From: Taibaiella helva
GTDB taxonomy: Bacteria; Bacteroidota; Bacteroidia; Chitinophagales; Chitinophagaceae
Reading direction: 5' to 3'
Assembly (NCBI RefSeq): GCF_003545695.1
Contig: NZ_QUZZ01000010.1
Span: 120,212-184,211, forward strand
Length of the DNA stretch: 64,000 nt
Position numbers and translations under genes: made by a program. Each line of letters starts with the position of its first letter. The first letter of the stretch is position 1. Positions 16,269-27,500 of the stretch are shown in pieces. The notes under the pieces are model-generated. The model did no database searches. It saw nothing but the letters and a program-made list of their open reading frames with translations, and was not told the origin of the DNA.

Positions 16269-17102
16269 TTGCCGGTACTAAAGTGGATATTGTACACCAG
16301 TCTTTTTGCTGCATGCTGTGCAGTGGGCTTATGCATGGCTACCGAAAAGCTGCTTACCGGTTATGCGCCTTCGCTTTGCTCTGCGCTCCATGGATTTGTG
16401 GCGGCCAATACGCTGAGCATCTATAATATCCACTACTATATCAAGAAGATCCCACCCGGTGTTTCCGACCGGGCCGATTGGTCGGCAAAGCATCGCTGGG
16501 TGCACCCGCTGCTGATCCTGGCCGGAGGGTTGCTTTCTTTGTTTTGTCTTTTCTTCCTGCCACTTAAAGTTATCGCCGTTAGCGTTGGACTCGGGCTGCT
16601 TTCGCTCGGCTATTCTTTGCCCGTATTGCCTTTCCCGCAAAAAAAAAGGTTGAAGGACTGGGGTATACTGAAGCTGATCCTGCTGTCGCTGGTATGGACC
16701 TGTGTTACGGTGCTGATGCCTATGTTTGACTACGGCAAGAGCTTCCGGGCCTACGAGGTGGAATTCCTCCTGCGCTTCGTGCTGATGCTGCCGCTCTGTA
16801 TTGCCTTCGACATCCGCGATATGGAAACCGACCGTGAGAACAGCATTTATACCTTGCCCAACGCGATAGGCCTGCAGGCCAGCTTCCGCCTTATGGATGC
16901 CTGCCTGGTCGTCTTCTGCGCGCTGGCTGTATGGCAGTACCTCCGTTATCCTATTGTTTCAAGGCTGGTAGGTGGTTTTGTGATCACCTTATGCACCAAA
17001 GCGATGCTCCTGCTGTCGCGGAAGGTGAACACCGATGTGTTCTACCTGCTCTGCGTCGATGGCATGATGTTCCTGTATGCGGCATTCATTCTCCTGGCCT
17101 GA
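16269..17102 (+). CDS. UbiA-like polytopic membrane protein
   Basis: A 277-residue protein with about eight hydrophobic helices. The distribution of helices and an acidic motif, FDIRDMETDRE (about residues 179-189), resemble the second Asp-rich motif of UbiA-superfamily prenyltransferases, where it binds the prenyl diphosphate through Mg2+. The first motif (NxxxD) is represented only by NTLSIYNIHYY (about 48-58) and lacks the second aspartate, so catalysis is uncertain. The frame has no ATG near the start; the first usable start is TTG at 16269, after an in-frame TAA at 16248. Neighbours give no pathway hint. A divergent UbiA homologue of unknown function is the best reading. Confidence 0.6.
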   Translation: MPVLKWILYTSLFAACCAVGLCMATEKLLTGYAPSLCSALHGFVAANTLSIYNIHYYIKKIPPGVSDRADWSAKHRWVHPLLILAGGLLSLFCLFFLPLKVIAVSVGLGLLSLGYSLPVLPFPQKKRLKDWGILKLILLSLVWTCVTVLMPMFDYGKSFRAYEVEFLLRFVLMLPLCIAFDIRDMETDRENSIYTLPNAIGLQASFRLMDACLVVFCALAVWQYLRYPIVSRLVGGFVITLCTKAMLLLSRKVNTDVFYLLCVDGMMFLYAAFILLA

Positions 17103-17159
17103 ACGTTCTTCCGGCAAATTATAAGAAACCTTTAAGCCGTAAATCTGTTTTCAGCAGGT

Positions 17160-17921
17160 ATGGCAGACAAGCACGGGACAGCGCAGGGAACAATCCACAT
17201 CGGTACTTCGGGCTGGAGCTACAAGCACTGGAAAGGGGGCTTCTATCCCATTACGCTGCCGGCCAAACAATATCTCGCTTATTATACGGAGCATTACGAC
17301 ACCGTTGAGATCAACAGCAGCTTCTATCACCTGCCGCTGGAAACAACTGTGCTGAACTGGATAGCGCAGGTTCCCGAAGGCTTCCGGTTTTGTGTCAAAA
17401 TGAGCCGCTTTCTTTCCCATATGAAGAAGCTTACTGAACCCGGCGAACCGCTTGCGCGGTTTTTTGACCTGTTTGCTCCCATGAAAGCATTTATGGGGCC
17501 GGTATTGATCCAGCTGCCGGCTAATCTTCCTTTTGACGCTGGTGTGGTGCATCCTTTCTATGAAGCGCTGCAGCGGGATTATAAAGATTACCGTTTTGCT
17601 ATGGAAGTGCGGCATACCAGCTGGCTGGAGCGGGAGAGCTTTGCTTTAATGGAGCATTATGGTATCATCCTGGTCTTTGCACAGGCCCGGGGATTTCCAT
17701 ACACGGAGACGATTACCGCAAAGGATATTTACCTCCGCTTGCATGGACCGGGTAAGCTGTACGATTCCGGCTACGACGAAAAAGCGCTTGCGGCCTATGC
17801 CCGTAAAATAGAGCAATGGCAGGCACAGGGACAGGAGGTATGGGTATTCTTTAATAACGATATGCATCACCATGCGCTGGAAAATGCAGACCGGCTGAAA
17901 CAATTGCTGAAACTGACCTGA
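17160..17921 (+). CDS. DUF72 (YecE-like) family protein
   Basis: A 253-residue protein of the DUF72 family, which folds as a TIM barrel. Visible family hallmarks are IHIGTSGWSYKHWKGGFYP at residues 12-30, YYTEHYDTVEINSSFYHLP at 41-59, the FRFCVKMSRFLSHMK strand, LIQLPANLPFD, and the C-terminal LRLHGPG and VWVFFNNDMHHHALENADRL. The HGP and FNND motifs line the presumed active pocket. The biochemical activity of DUF72 proteins is not established; an iron-sulphur or nucleic-acid link has been suggested for some. It is 57 bp after the UbiA-like gene and 21 bp before the DNA glycosylase gene, so a small operon is likely. Confidence 0.92.
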   Translation: MADKHGTAQGTIHIGTSGWSYKHWKGGFYPITLPAKQYLAYYTEHYDTVEINSSFYHLPLETTVLNWIAQVPEGFRFCVKMSRFLSHMKKLTEPGEPLARFFDLFAPMKAFMGPVLIQLPANLPFDAGVVHPFYEALQRDYKDYRFAMEVRHTSWLERESFALMEHYGIILVFAQARGFPYTETITAKDIYLRLHGPGKLYDSGYDEKALAAYARKIEQWQAQGQEVWVFFNNDMHHHALENADRLKQLLKLT

Positions 17922-17942
17922 ATCTAAAACAATACAATCGTT

Positions 17943-18680
17943 ATGCCGGAGGGACCATCAATAGTTATTCTGAAAGAAGCTGTACAGGCCCTGCACCTGG
18001 AGGGTAAGAAGATCGTCCATGCTGAAGGCAACAGCAAGATCGGGATCGATAGGCTGGAGGGACAGAAAGTGACAGCTTTCCGTTCCTGGGGCAAGCATTT
18101 CCTTATCTGCTTCGACGCTTTTTTTCTACGCATCCATTTCCTGCTCTTCGGTACCTACCGGATCAATGAACGCAAGGGTGTACCGGAGCGGCTGCGGCTG
18201 CAGTTTGCTAAAGACGAGCTGAACTTTTATGCCTGCTCAGTGCAGCTGGTCGAAAAGCCGGTGGACGAAGTATACGATTGGTCGGTAGATGTGATGTCGG
18301 AGCATTGGTCGCCGGGCCGGGCATTAAAGAAGCTGCAGGCGGCGCCGGAAATGCTGGCCTGCGATGCTTTGCTGGACCAGGACATTTTTGCGGGGAGCGG
18401 CAATATATTCAAGAATGAAGTGTTGTTCCGGATAAGGGTGCATCCCCTGAGCCGGATCGGTAAGCTGCCGGAGGCTAAAGTAAAGGCCATCGTAAGGGAG
18501 GCGCGGAAGTACGGTTTCCAGTTCCTGGAATGGAAGAAGCAATTTGTGCTGAAGCAGCACTGGAAAGCGCACCGGCAAAAAATATGTCCCCGATGCCATA
18601 TCCCTTTTCATAAGGAATACCTGGGAAAGACAAACCGGGTCAGCTATTTCTGTACCGGCTGCCAGGTGAATTACCATTGA
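17943..18680 (+). CDS. Fpg/Nei-family DNA glycosylase (endonuclease VIII-like)
   Basis: A 245-residue bifunctional base-excision-repair enzyme that removes oxidised bases and nicks the abasic site. Residues 1-5 are MPEGP, giving the N-terminal catalytic proline and Glu3. SWGKHFL (about residue 50) supplies the conserved lysine. The helix-two-turn-helix, AGSGNIFKNEVLFRIRVHP (about 150-168), contains the GNIxxNEVL signature. The C-terminal zinc finger is present as CPRC and CTGC (about 216-241). The protein is about 20 residues shorter than typical Nei. The PEGPS start favours endonuclease VIII-like over classical Fpg (usually PELPE). It may be cotranscribed with the DUF72 gene. Confidence 0.9.
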   Translation: MPEGPSIVILKEAVQALHLEGKKIVHAEGNSKIGIDRLEGQKVTAFRSWGKHFLICFDAFFLRIHFLLFGTYRINERKGVPERLRLQFAKDELNFYACSVQLVEKPVDEVYDWSVDVMSEHWSPGRALKKLQAAPEMLACDALLDQDIFAGSGNIFKNEVLFRIRVHPLSRIGKLPEAKVKAIVREARKYGFQFLEWKKQFVLKQHWKAHRQKICPRCHIPFHKEYLGKTNRVSYFCTGCQVNYH

Positions 18681-18707
18681 CGATCATGTTGCTTTTGCCT
18701 CATAAGC

Positions 18708-18739
18708 AAAAGAGCTGTCCGTGATAGAACAGCTCTTTT
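18708..18739. terminator. Bidirectional terminator between glycosylase and permease genes
   Basis: An 11-bp perfect stem, aaaagagctgt / acagctctttt, with A and T runs at opposite ends, sits between two convergent genes and can serve both. Confidence 0.85.
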
Positions 18740-18760
18740 ATCGCATTAAAAGATAGAAGA

Positions 18761-20242
18761 TCATTTCAGGTTATTCAGCTTGCTCCTGCGCCGGCTGTAT
18801 CCAAAGTAGATAATAAAGCCGAGCAGCAGCCATACGATCAGGCGCAGCCAGTTTTCCCAACCCAGGCCGAAGATCATGAGGGCACAGGCAATAATGCCCA
18901 ATATGGGCACCAGGGGCACCAGGGGTGTACGGAATTGCCGGGGCAGGTCGGGCGCGCTCTTGCGCAGGATGATCACGGCGGCGCATACCAGGATAAAGGC
19001 GAAGAGGGTACCGATGCTGGTCATGTGGCCGACAACACTACCGGGGATAAAGGCGGCAAAAGCACCCACCAGGATCAGGATCACCAGGTTGCCCAGGTAA
19101 GGGGTTTTGAATTTAGGATGCACTTTTGAGAATACGGCAGGAAGCAGACCGTCCCTGCTCATCGAGTAGAAAACACGGCTTTGTCCCAGCAACATTACCA
19201 GGATCACGGAAGAGAAGCCGGCCAGGATGGCTACGGTAACCGATTTGCTCAGCCAGCTGTAGCCGGCGGGCATCCCGGCGCGGATAGCAGCGACTACAGA
19301 AGCTTCTCCTCCTTTGTTGGGATCGCGGAAGAACTCCAGCGGTACGAGGCCGGTCAGCACATGGGCAAACAGGATATACAATACCGTACACACCAGCAGC
19401 GACCCCATAATGCCTACGGGCATGGCCTTCTTGGGATTTTTCGTCTCCTGGGCGGCTGTGCTTACAGCATCGAAGCCGATAAAGGCAAAGAACACCGTTC
19501 CGGCAGCACCGAGGATACCCAGGATGCCACCGAAGTTATGGCTCACACCTTCGTGGTCCACATATTTGGATGGCGGCGGGATATAAGGTACGTGATAGGA
19601 GGAATTGATATAACCCCAGCCCAGCACAATGATGAGCACTACGATGGTTACTTTGACGATCACGATGAGGTTATTGACCAGGGCCGATTCGTGCACGCCT
19701 TTAATCAGCAGCAGGCTGATCAGCGTCACAATGCCCAGCGCAGGTATGTTCATAATGCCGCGTACGCCATCCGGGGAGACCTGGAAGGGGCTGTGGCACC
19801 ACTGATACGCAATAGGCTTCATATGGAGCACTTCGACCAGCAGGTTGTTGAGGTACTCGCTCCAGGCTATGCCTACCGTGGCGGCGCCAACGGCATATTC
19901 CAGCACGAGGTCCCAGCCGATGATCCAGGCCAGCAGCTCGCCCTGTGTGGCATAGGTATAGGTATAAGCGCTGCCGGAGATGGGGATGGACGAAGACAGC
20001 TCGGCATAGCACAAACCGGCCAAAGCACAGCCTATGGCGGCCAGGATAAACCCGATCGTAACGGAAGGACCTGCACTCTGCGCAGCAGCAGCAGCAGTCT
20101 GGACAAACAAGCCGGCGCCTATAATGGCGCCGATGCCCAGGGCGATCAATGCGCCGCCGCTGAGGGTACGTTTCAGCCCTTTTTCGTTGTCTGCCGCTTC
20201 CGCGAGCAAAAGATCAAGTGGTTTTCTTGTAAATAGACCCAT
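18761..20242 (-). CDS. APC-superfamily amino acid permease
   Basis: A 493-residue inner-membrane transporter with about 12-13 helices. Helix 1 carries the substrate motif GIGAIIGAGLFVQTAAAAAQSAGPS (about residues 37-61), and the helix 3-5 region contains LCYAELSSSIPISGSAYTYTYATQGE and WSEYLNNL; FFAFIGFDAVSTAAQETKNPKKAMP is the family's helix 6 region. This pattern matches the cationic-amino-acid-type APC branch (YfnA/CAT-like). I chose the ATG at 20242 (MGLFTRKPLDLLLAEA), because the upstream extension to 20431 is unlike the family and overlaps the terminator of the next gene. The substrate is not determined. A terminator follows the gene. Confidence 0.92.
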   Translation of the reverse strand: MGLFTRKPLDLLLAEAADNEKGLKRTLSGGALIALGIGAIIGAGLFVQTAAAAAQSAGPSVTIGFILAAIGCALAGLCYAELSSSIPISGSAYTYTYATQGELLAWIIGWDLVLEYAVGAATVGIAWSEYLNNLLVEVLHMKPIAYQWCHSPFQVSPDGVRGIMNIPALGIVTLISLLLIKGVHESALVNNLIVIVKVTIVVLIIVLGWGYINSSYHVPYIPPPSKYVDHEGVSHNFGGILGILGAAGTVFFAFIGFDAVSTAAQETKNPKKAMPVGIMGSLLVCTVLYILFAHVLTGLVPLEFFRDPNKGGEASVVAAIRAGMPAGYSWLSKSVTVAILAGFSSVILVMLLGQSRVFYSMSRDGLLPAVFSKVHPKFKTPYLGNLVILILVGAFAAFIPGSVVGHMTSIGTLFAFILVCAAVIILRKSAPDLPRQFRTPLVPLVPILGIIACALMIFGLGWENWLRLIVWLLLGFIIYFGYSRRRSKLNNLK

Positions 20243-20372
20243 CTGGTATTGTTTAATTGCAGATTTAAGCTTCAAACCTAATGTAAAATTGTCAAAAAAC
20301 ACAATTGTAGGCATCCCTAAAAACGGAAATGGTTTTAAGATCGGGTAAAATGCGGGAACGGATGGAAGGGGT

Positions 20373-20405
20373 AAAAAACAGCAGGCTGCCTTAAAGACAG
20401 CCTGC
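20373..20405 (-). terminator. Terminator of the small T9SS cargo gene
   Basis: Stem gcaggctg / cagcctgc (20381-20388 with 20398-20405), followed on the minus strand by six T residues (aaaaaa at 20373-20378 on the plus strand). Confidence 0.82.
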
Positions 20406-20427
20406 AGCCTATGGTACTCCATACTTC

Positions 20428-20880
20428 TCAATTCGCTACTTTGGTAATTTTGATCGTTGATCTTGTATTGCCGTATTGAACGATAATGCTATACACGCCA
20501 TCGGCCATTCCCCTGGTGGATATCGTTGTGATGGCCGACGCTATTTTTGCGCGTTGATGCTCTTTTCCAAGCTGATCCAGCAGTATCAGCACAGCATTGC
20601 TGTTCAGGATACCTTGTGAAACGGTTACATTGAAGTTGTCATTGGAAGGATTGGGATACACTTTTAAGTCCTCTCCGTTTATCTCAGCTAAGTCTTTCGT
20701 TGCTTCAGCTAAGTTGCCTGCATTGTTCTGCGGCTGCTCGTCCGGGGCAGGGCGATTGACGACATACTCCCTGAGGTTGCGGTTGCCGTTCTCGTCGTAA
20801 GAGATCAGGATCTTAGGCGTTTGCGCTTTTGCAGCGAAGCAGCCTATGCTTAAAATCAAAATGGAAATTATCTTTTTCAT
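20428..20880 (-). CDS. Small secreted protein with T9SS sorting domain
   Basis: A 150-residue protein with signal peptide MKKIISILILSIGCFAAKAQ, a short spacer region (about 20-60), and a C-terminal type A T9SS sorting domain starting LKVYPNPSNDNFNVTVSQG (about residue 71) and ending STIKITKVAN. The start at 20880 begins exactly at the signal peptide; the longer frame to 20955 is not needed. There is almost no room for a functional domain apart from the sorting domain. It is downstream of the RHS protein gene and the 207-residue gene in the same orientation, with about 70 bp to the latter. Its role is unknown; a small surface-delivered protein linked to the RHS locus is possible. Confidence 0.8.
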   Translation of the reverse strand: MKKIISILILSIGCFAAKAQTPKILISYDENGNRNLREYVVNRPAPDEQPQNNAGNLAEATKDLAEINGEDLKVYPNPSNDNFNVTVSQGILNSNAVLILLDQLGKEHQRAKIASAITTISTRGMADGVYSIIVQYGNTRSTIKITKVAN

Positions 20881-20951
20881 AGGTTGTGGTTTATGATATT
20901 GAATGAATATAAACACTCCGTTGCCGATATACAGGGGCATGTACAGCGCAA

Positions 20952-21575
20952 TCAATGTAACCTGCCATCATCTTCCATCTTCACAGTATAAGCATCAGGA
21001 CGGGCATGCTTTATGCCGGGACCGGTAACGTCTGAAGCTATTGGATTGACTATCTTAAACTTATTTTTATGCCAGATGCTATAAGTATAATTGGAAAAAC
21101 CGAGCAATAATAAATTGCGGGATAGTTCGATAATGGATACTACCTGTCTGTTCACCATGTTTACGCCCATCAGCAGCTTTAATTCCCGGCTATTGGCTTT
21201 GTCCTTGACTTCTATATAGAAGAGTTTGGTTAGCACATGTTCCCGGAGCTTAATTTCACCCATGGAATATATGGAGAACGGAACATCCTGCCGGAACAAA
21301 GCGGGATCGTATTGAAACCTGGCTATCCAATCCTTTATCATTTTAATGCCCGCAGGATCAGTCATTGCCTGTTTATTGGCCATGTCTTCGTCGTAAATGC
21401 TGAACTTTTTAGCAGTGTCACGCACATAAGGTACAGCCTGTGAAGCTTCCTGCAGCCATTGATACGTCGTTTCACCAGTTGAGCTATTAAAAAAATGGAC
21501 GTAGTGCTGCGGGTCCCCTTTAAAAGAAAATAAAGCGGTTGTTATGAGGACGAGCAGGAGCGATCTTATTGCCAT
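20952..21575 (-). CDS. Hypothetical secreted or periplasmic protein overlapping the RHS gene end; candidate immunity protein
   Basis: A 207-residue protein with a hydrophobic N-terminus (MAIRSLLLVLITTALFSF), consistent with a Sec signal. The body has no motif I recognise; it is mixed in charge and contains no membrane segment beyond the N-terminus. The start codon lies inside the end of the RHS gene (21566-21575 are shared), so the two genes are translationally coupled. In polymorphic toxin loci the gene directly after a toxin tip commonly encodes its immunity protein, which motivates the suggestion. A periplasmic location would fit a toxin acting there. The function remains unproven. Confidence 0.55.
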   Translation of the reverse strand: MAIRSLLLVLITTALFSFKGDPQHYVHFFNSSTGETTYQWLQEASQAVPYVRDTAKKFSIYDEDMANKQAMTDPAGIKMIKDWIARFQYDPALFRQDVPFSIYSMGEIKLREHVLTKLFYIEVKDKANSRELKLLMGVNMVNRQVVSIIELSRNLLLLGFSNYTYSIWHKNKFKIVNPIASDVTGPGIKHARPDAYTVKMEDDGRLH

Positions 21576-24500
21576 GGTCTTGTTGTTAATATCGGGAATC
21601 CTTCCAATTTATAAAAACTATACCGGGGTCTTAAATACCTGGATACTTCATTGTATACCTCTTGCAGCTCATTAACTTTATAATTCCATGCCTGTCCTTG
21701 TCTAAGCATCCACAGCCTGGCGCTGGCTTCTTGTTTGGCATCGTTTTTTAATTTCAGGTTGTTGAAAGTAACATGCATATATTCATGGCGCATCACCAGG
21801 TATAACTGTTCCTTTGAGCTGAATGCGGCTTTATACAGGTATACGTCCCATTTACCCCGAGCGGCAAGGTGTGTTATTCCCTGAACCTCCCCATTTTTAC
21901 CAACGGCATAATCTCCGCTTAAAACATAACCTTTGGGAACACTGCCATCAGCGTATATATTGTTTAAGCCTTTCGGATCATAATAGATATACTTGCAGGA
22001 GAATTCTTTTGCCGATTCCGTTGAATATTCAACCGCCTCGCTTCCACCTTCAACCTGGAAATGTCCGCTAAGTTCAAAAGTGGCTCCGGTGCCGGTTAAA
22101 AAGTTTCCGCCATGGTCCATGGCGCGAACGCCGGCAATGGTTCCGCCCAGGATCGCACCTGTGCCCGCTCCGAGGGCAGCCCCTTTCAATCCACCCATAA
22201 AAGGATTGGACGATCCACTCAGCATAGCACTGTTGATCCCGCCTAAAAATCCGCCCACTGCTCCGGAGAAGGCCCCGGTGACAGCTCCCTGGTAAAACCC
22301 GATACCGATAGATTGGGGTAGTGAAGCACCCAAAGCAGCGCCCGCGCCACCCGAGATCAGACCGGTTATCATTCCGGTTCCCACCGAGTATCCGAATTGG
22401 CCCCAGTTCCAGTTGCTGAAGCCACCATCGCTCCATGCGACAGATGCCGTGTAGGAAAGGGCGCTGACAGCTGCGCCAATAGCCAAAGCAACGATTAGCG
22501 GGTGATCTCCGCTCGGATCGTTGTATTTCAAAGGATTGTTTAAAGCGTAGCTATACCGGTTGTATCCCTGGAAATTGTCGGCCCCGATAATATTGACATC
22601 CGGGCTGAACATCCGGCCCATCACCGGGTCGTACAGCCGGCTGTTCATATTGATAATACCATAGTAAGGTAAATGTTCATGGCTGGTATAACCCCGGTCA
22701 AAACGTTGTTGCGGCTGTCCGGCATCGATATTAGAGGCATAAGGTTCCCAGGTTTGCGGGTTGCGCAGGCGCCCCCAGGCATCAAAGCTTTTTTCTTCCA
22801 CTAAATTGCCCCAGTCGTCTACGATCTGGGTAAAGCTGCCAAGATAGTCGGTCAGCACAAAATAATTGGCGATTCCCACGGGACCGCTGGCCTGCATCCC
22901 TACTATGATTCCTTCCGGGCTTTTAATATAGGTGTAAGCCCCTTCATCGCCCGAAGCCGTGCTGTATTTGAATTCCATATCGGCGGCATACATTTTGTAT
23001 TCCCGGTCTCCCGTTACATTGTTAGTCGTAACCATCATGCTGCGGTTGCCGTCGGGCCAGTAATGAAAGTCCGTACGGTAAGGGCCTTCGTCAATAGTTT
23101 TTACCCGGTCAAATGCAGTATAGTCCAGCTTCTGGGTAACATGCGGTATGTTCTGCGGCAGCAAGGGGTCAAGGACGATCTTGCTCAGGCGATTGGCCTG
23201 GTCATAGCCAAAGCTGCCGCCGGCATCCGTTTTTTCCATGATGTTACCACGTTCATTGTATTGCATCTGTATATCCAGTGCAGGGTTGTTCGTATTGCTG
23301 ATGTCTGTTAACCGTAGCAGGTTGTCATTATACCCGAACTTTTCTTCCAGTCCGTATTTGTTGTCCATGCGGCTCTGCAGGTTTCCGCTGGCGGGATCAA
23401 AGTCGTAGCTCATGTCCCTGATCGTACCAGCACTATTGGACGTTTTTTGCCCGGTCAGCAGGTTGGTAAAGGCATCATAGCCGTTTTCCGTAGTGAGGTC
23501 TGTACCGCCTGGACCACTTCTTTGCTTATAGCTCGTTGTTTTACCATCGGCATTATCGCTTAATTTTTCATAATAGGTCGTACCGGTGCTGGCATCGTTA
23601 ATTGTAATTAGCTCGCCGTTGGCGCCATATTCATAAGTAAAGCCAAGCCCTGTCGAGTATTCCTTCGACATCAGCATACCGTAGCTATTGTAGCTGCAGT
23701 TATAGTTGTAGTTTCCATAATTGGGAACGCCGGTGAGCCCTGCGGCCAATCCGATATCATCATAGGTGGTGCTGTTTATTTTGCCACCCATACCGTAATC
23801 ATAGACGATCTTGCCTTCAGGTCCTTTCAGGATAGTCAGCTTGTCACAATTTGGTCCGGGATTATTTTCGAATATATAATCATAAGCGCCTTCGGGACCT
23901 GTTTTCTGATACATCCTGCCCAAAGCATCGTATTTGAAGCTATACGCCTGATTCTTGGGATCGGTCTGGGTCAACAGCTGCCCATAGGTGTCGTAGGTAT
24001 ATTTATAGGTGCCGTAGTTGGGGTCCCAACGTTCCGTAAGACGGCCGAAATTATCATAAGTGTACGTCTGCAGCATATTGCTGCCATTGGATACGCTTTT
24101 AATACTGCCATTGCTATGGTAATTATAAGTCAGCACCTGATTATCCGCATCAGTAACATTTACTTTGGCGCCGCTGGCATCTGTTTTTACTGAGGTTACC
24201 TGTCCCGCCGGGTTGGTTGTCGTTACGGTAAGATAGTTACTGCCGGCTGGACTGTAGCTGAAGAGGGTCATACCCGACGGATCATCAGTCCAGGCTAATC
24301 TTCCGTAAACATCATATTCATTGTGAAGCTGAGTGCCGCCGCTACCGGGCGTAAAGTAAGCTTTTGAAATTGAGCTCAGCTGACCGATCGGGTTATATTG
24401 CTGATCAATATTCACCCATTGCCCCTGGAAATTTTTATACCTGGTTTTCAATTTCCGGCCCAAGCGGTCGTAAGCGGTATAAGTGACCGCCCCAGTGTTT

Positions 24501-27500
24501 GTTGATTCCGCTATATAGTATTTACCATTGGTAACGCCGCCGTTGCCGCCCGGAACGCTGGTTCCCCAGTTATAGGTTGTTGTTGAGCTTAAGCCGTTAT
24601 TATCGCTTATTGAGGTTGCCCGGCCAAAGCCATCATAAGTATAAGTCTTCCTGAATCCGTCGGGCTCCGTTTCTGTCAGCTTATTGCCGGTAAGCGCATC
24701 AAAGGTGGCGCTATTCTGAATAGAAGGATATGCGGTAAAGTAAGAGTTGATAACATACCGGTTACTGGGATCATAGGTAAACTCTTCCTGCTTCATCAGC
24801 ACGCCCGTGCCAAAAGTATTTTTGGTTTTGGTATTACCGTAATCATCATAAAAGAACATCTCATATAGCTCGTTAGCAGTATTGGGGTTGCTCACTTTCT
24901 GTGTCAGCAGGCCGGTAGCATTGTCATAGCTGAAGGTAGCAGTGCCGGTATAGCTGGGCTCGCCCTGGCGCGTATTGGTGGTTACTACCTTATACGGTTT
25001 TGAATTGATATAAGTCTGGCCTGCGTAAGGTTCTCCTGAATTGGCTGCTGCATTGGAGGGCAACCGCCAGGGAAAAGAAAAGGTTTGGGTCGAGATGTGT
25101 AAGCCGGACCCTTTATTGATGGTTATAGAGAATGGTTTGCCGCTGTAATTGCTTCCTGCATTTCCCTGGTCACCAAAGGAGCCGGGCGTATAAAAGGAAT
25201 AATTATTGGTTGTCGTGGTAATTTCACCTGTTAAAGCATTACTCTCCTGGGTCGTTGTCAGGTAAGAAAAGATCCTCTTATTGCCGTAATGATAAACGCC
25301 ATAAGTATTCGACTTTGATGTTAAAACTTCTTCTGTAATATTATTGGGCTGTAAATATTTAAGATAAGCCGTCTGCAGGTAGGATAGTGCATAAGTTGTA
25401 TTTACAGCAAATTCCTTATCAGTAACCATGCGGGTAGAGACATCGAACGCTCTTACATTATCAAACCCTAATAAGCCCTTTCCATGTACATTATACTTTA
25501 ACCCCCGGTAAGTATAATTGGTTGTATTGCCGGTAGTGTTGATGCCGTTGTCGTTATTGATGCTGGAAACAACCTTTATGGGTACAGGCTTCTTAATGTA
25601 AGGATAAGTGTAGGTGTTTACACTCTGGTTATTGTATACCGTATTATTGGTTAAGGGCAGGTAATTGACTGTAGTTATTGCGCCCAGGCCATTTTTTACC
25701 TGCGAAAGCAGATCACGCGTTTCATTTGGTCTGAATAGAAATTCGTAAGGCGTGTTGTTGTTTTCCTCCGACTTGGTAATAAAGTCGACCTGGCCATCAC
25801 CGTTGAAATCGCCCATCCAGTAATTGTGGGACTTTTTACCGATTTCAAAAAGGTTGAATAAAGAAGGTATGTTCTCCTGGGCGAAAGTGTTGTTGCCGGT
25901 TGAGTAGAAAAATTTATAATTGGCGCCCAGGTTGCTGCTGTAGCCGCTATGGTTATTGTAGATATCGAAAATATCATCTTTCCCGTCCCCGTTGAAGTCG
26001 GCAATAATGATCGGCCTTGTCCCGTCAACAAAAGTCTGGCCGGGGTAATAAGGAGACTGCTGTATCATATTGGCAGGTGCAGCCACTATTTCGTTCATCA
26101 TGCCATTACCCTTGCCATACGCAATCTTCCAGCTATCGCTGTTTTTGAACGTCAGGTAGTCGGTTATACGGTCACCGTTAAAGTCGCCGGTAAAAATATC
26201 GTGGCTTAAGGTAGGATAATTACAATCCGCTATTGTTATAAAAGCGGGGTTGCCGATGACGGGGTTGTTATTCGCATCAAAGGTCACATTCAGCGTCATG
26301 GTTTGTGCATGATCGGTGTTGGTGGCATTATCGTGCCATATAGACAGGATATCGCTTTTCCCGTCGCCATTATAATCGACAACAAGAATCTTGGACTCAC
26401 CCGATGAAAGGTAGCTTGCATCGAAGCCGATGTTGCCCAGCTCCCTGGGCTTGAAGGCAGAATACCCATAGGTGCTGACGGGTGTACAATATTTTTCTCC
26501 GGCCAGGTAGTTATTGGGGCTTGGCGTGGGTTGATTGGGTATGGGCTGACGTGTGTTCAGCAGCAGCACTTCGCTTTTCCCGTCACCATCAAAATCGCCG
26601 GAGAACGGCAAGGTATAGCCAAATACATAAGGGTTGGTAACACCGGAAACACTTGTCCGTACCAGTTTTCCGAGACTGGAAATCGTACTGCCCGAGGAAG
26701 TATAGATCCAATAAGCTTGTTGCGACACGCCGGAACCATTGACAAATTTCTGCATCCGAACAAAGTCGGATTTTCCATCACCGTTATAGTCAAAGTACAT
26801 GAGGTTGGAACGATCTTTATCAATGGCATTCTCAATGGCGTAGTTACCGAAGCCGTTCTCAAAATTTCCTATCTGCGCCTGGGTATAGCCCGATGACTGG
26901 TTCCTGAGCAATAACCGGAAATCGCCGCCATCAGCGGTCGAATAATCAATCACATCAGATAAGCCGTCGCCATTGTAGTCGCCAACGGCATAGCTCCTTC
27001 CCTGGGCAGCATATAAGTCGCTTTTGGCCGTTACATAGAGCGTAAAAGAAGAGCTGCCATAGGTAAATTCGGTCGGAGGCAATGCTTCAGCTTCATCCGT
27101 GCCTTTCTCCGTGATCTTTGTCAGATGGGTATAAAAGTCATTGATATAAGTAGGTGTATACGACCGGTAATACCGCCAGCTTGATCCTACTTTTTGAATG
27201 GAGGATATTTTATTGATCCTTTTTGTATTTTTAATATTACCCCCTGCAATATAAGCAAAGTTGGGATTCACGCCCGTTTCATAAGAGAAGGCGACGTAGG
27301 ATTGAAAAGCAAGCCCTGTATTCTGGTTGCAGTTGTATTTGATGATCAGTGGTACCACTTCGCCATTGACATTGGTGTATTCATACGTCATATAATTGCC
27401 CTTCAGGTCCTTTACTTTATTCAGGTACCAGGTAGTGGCTTCTGTCTTGCCCACCGGCACCTGCCGCGAGTCGGCTGTATTGCCGTATTCGTAAGTCCAG

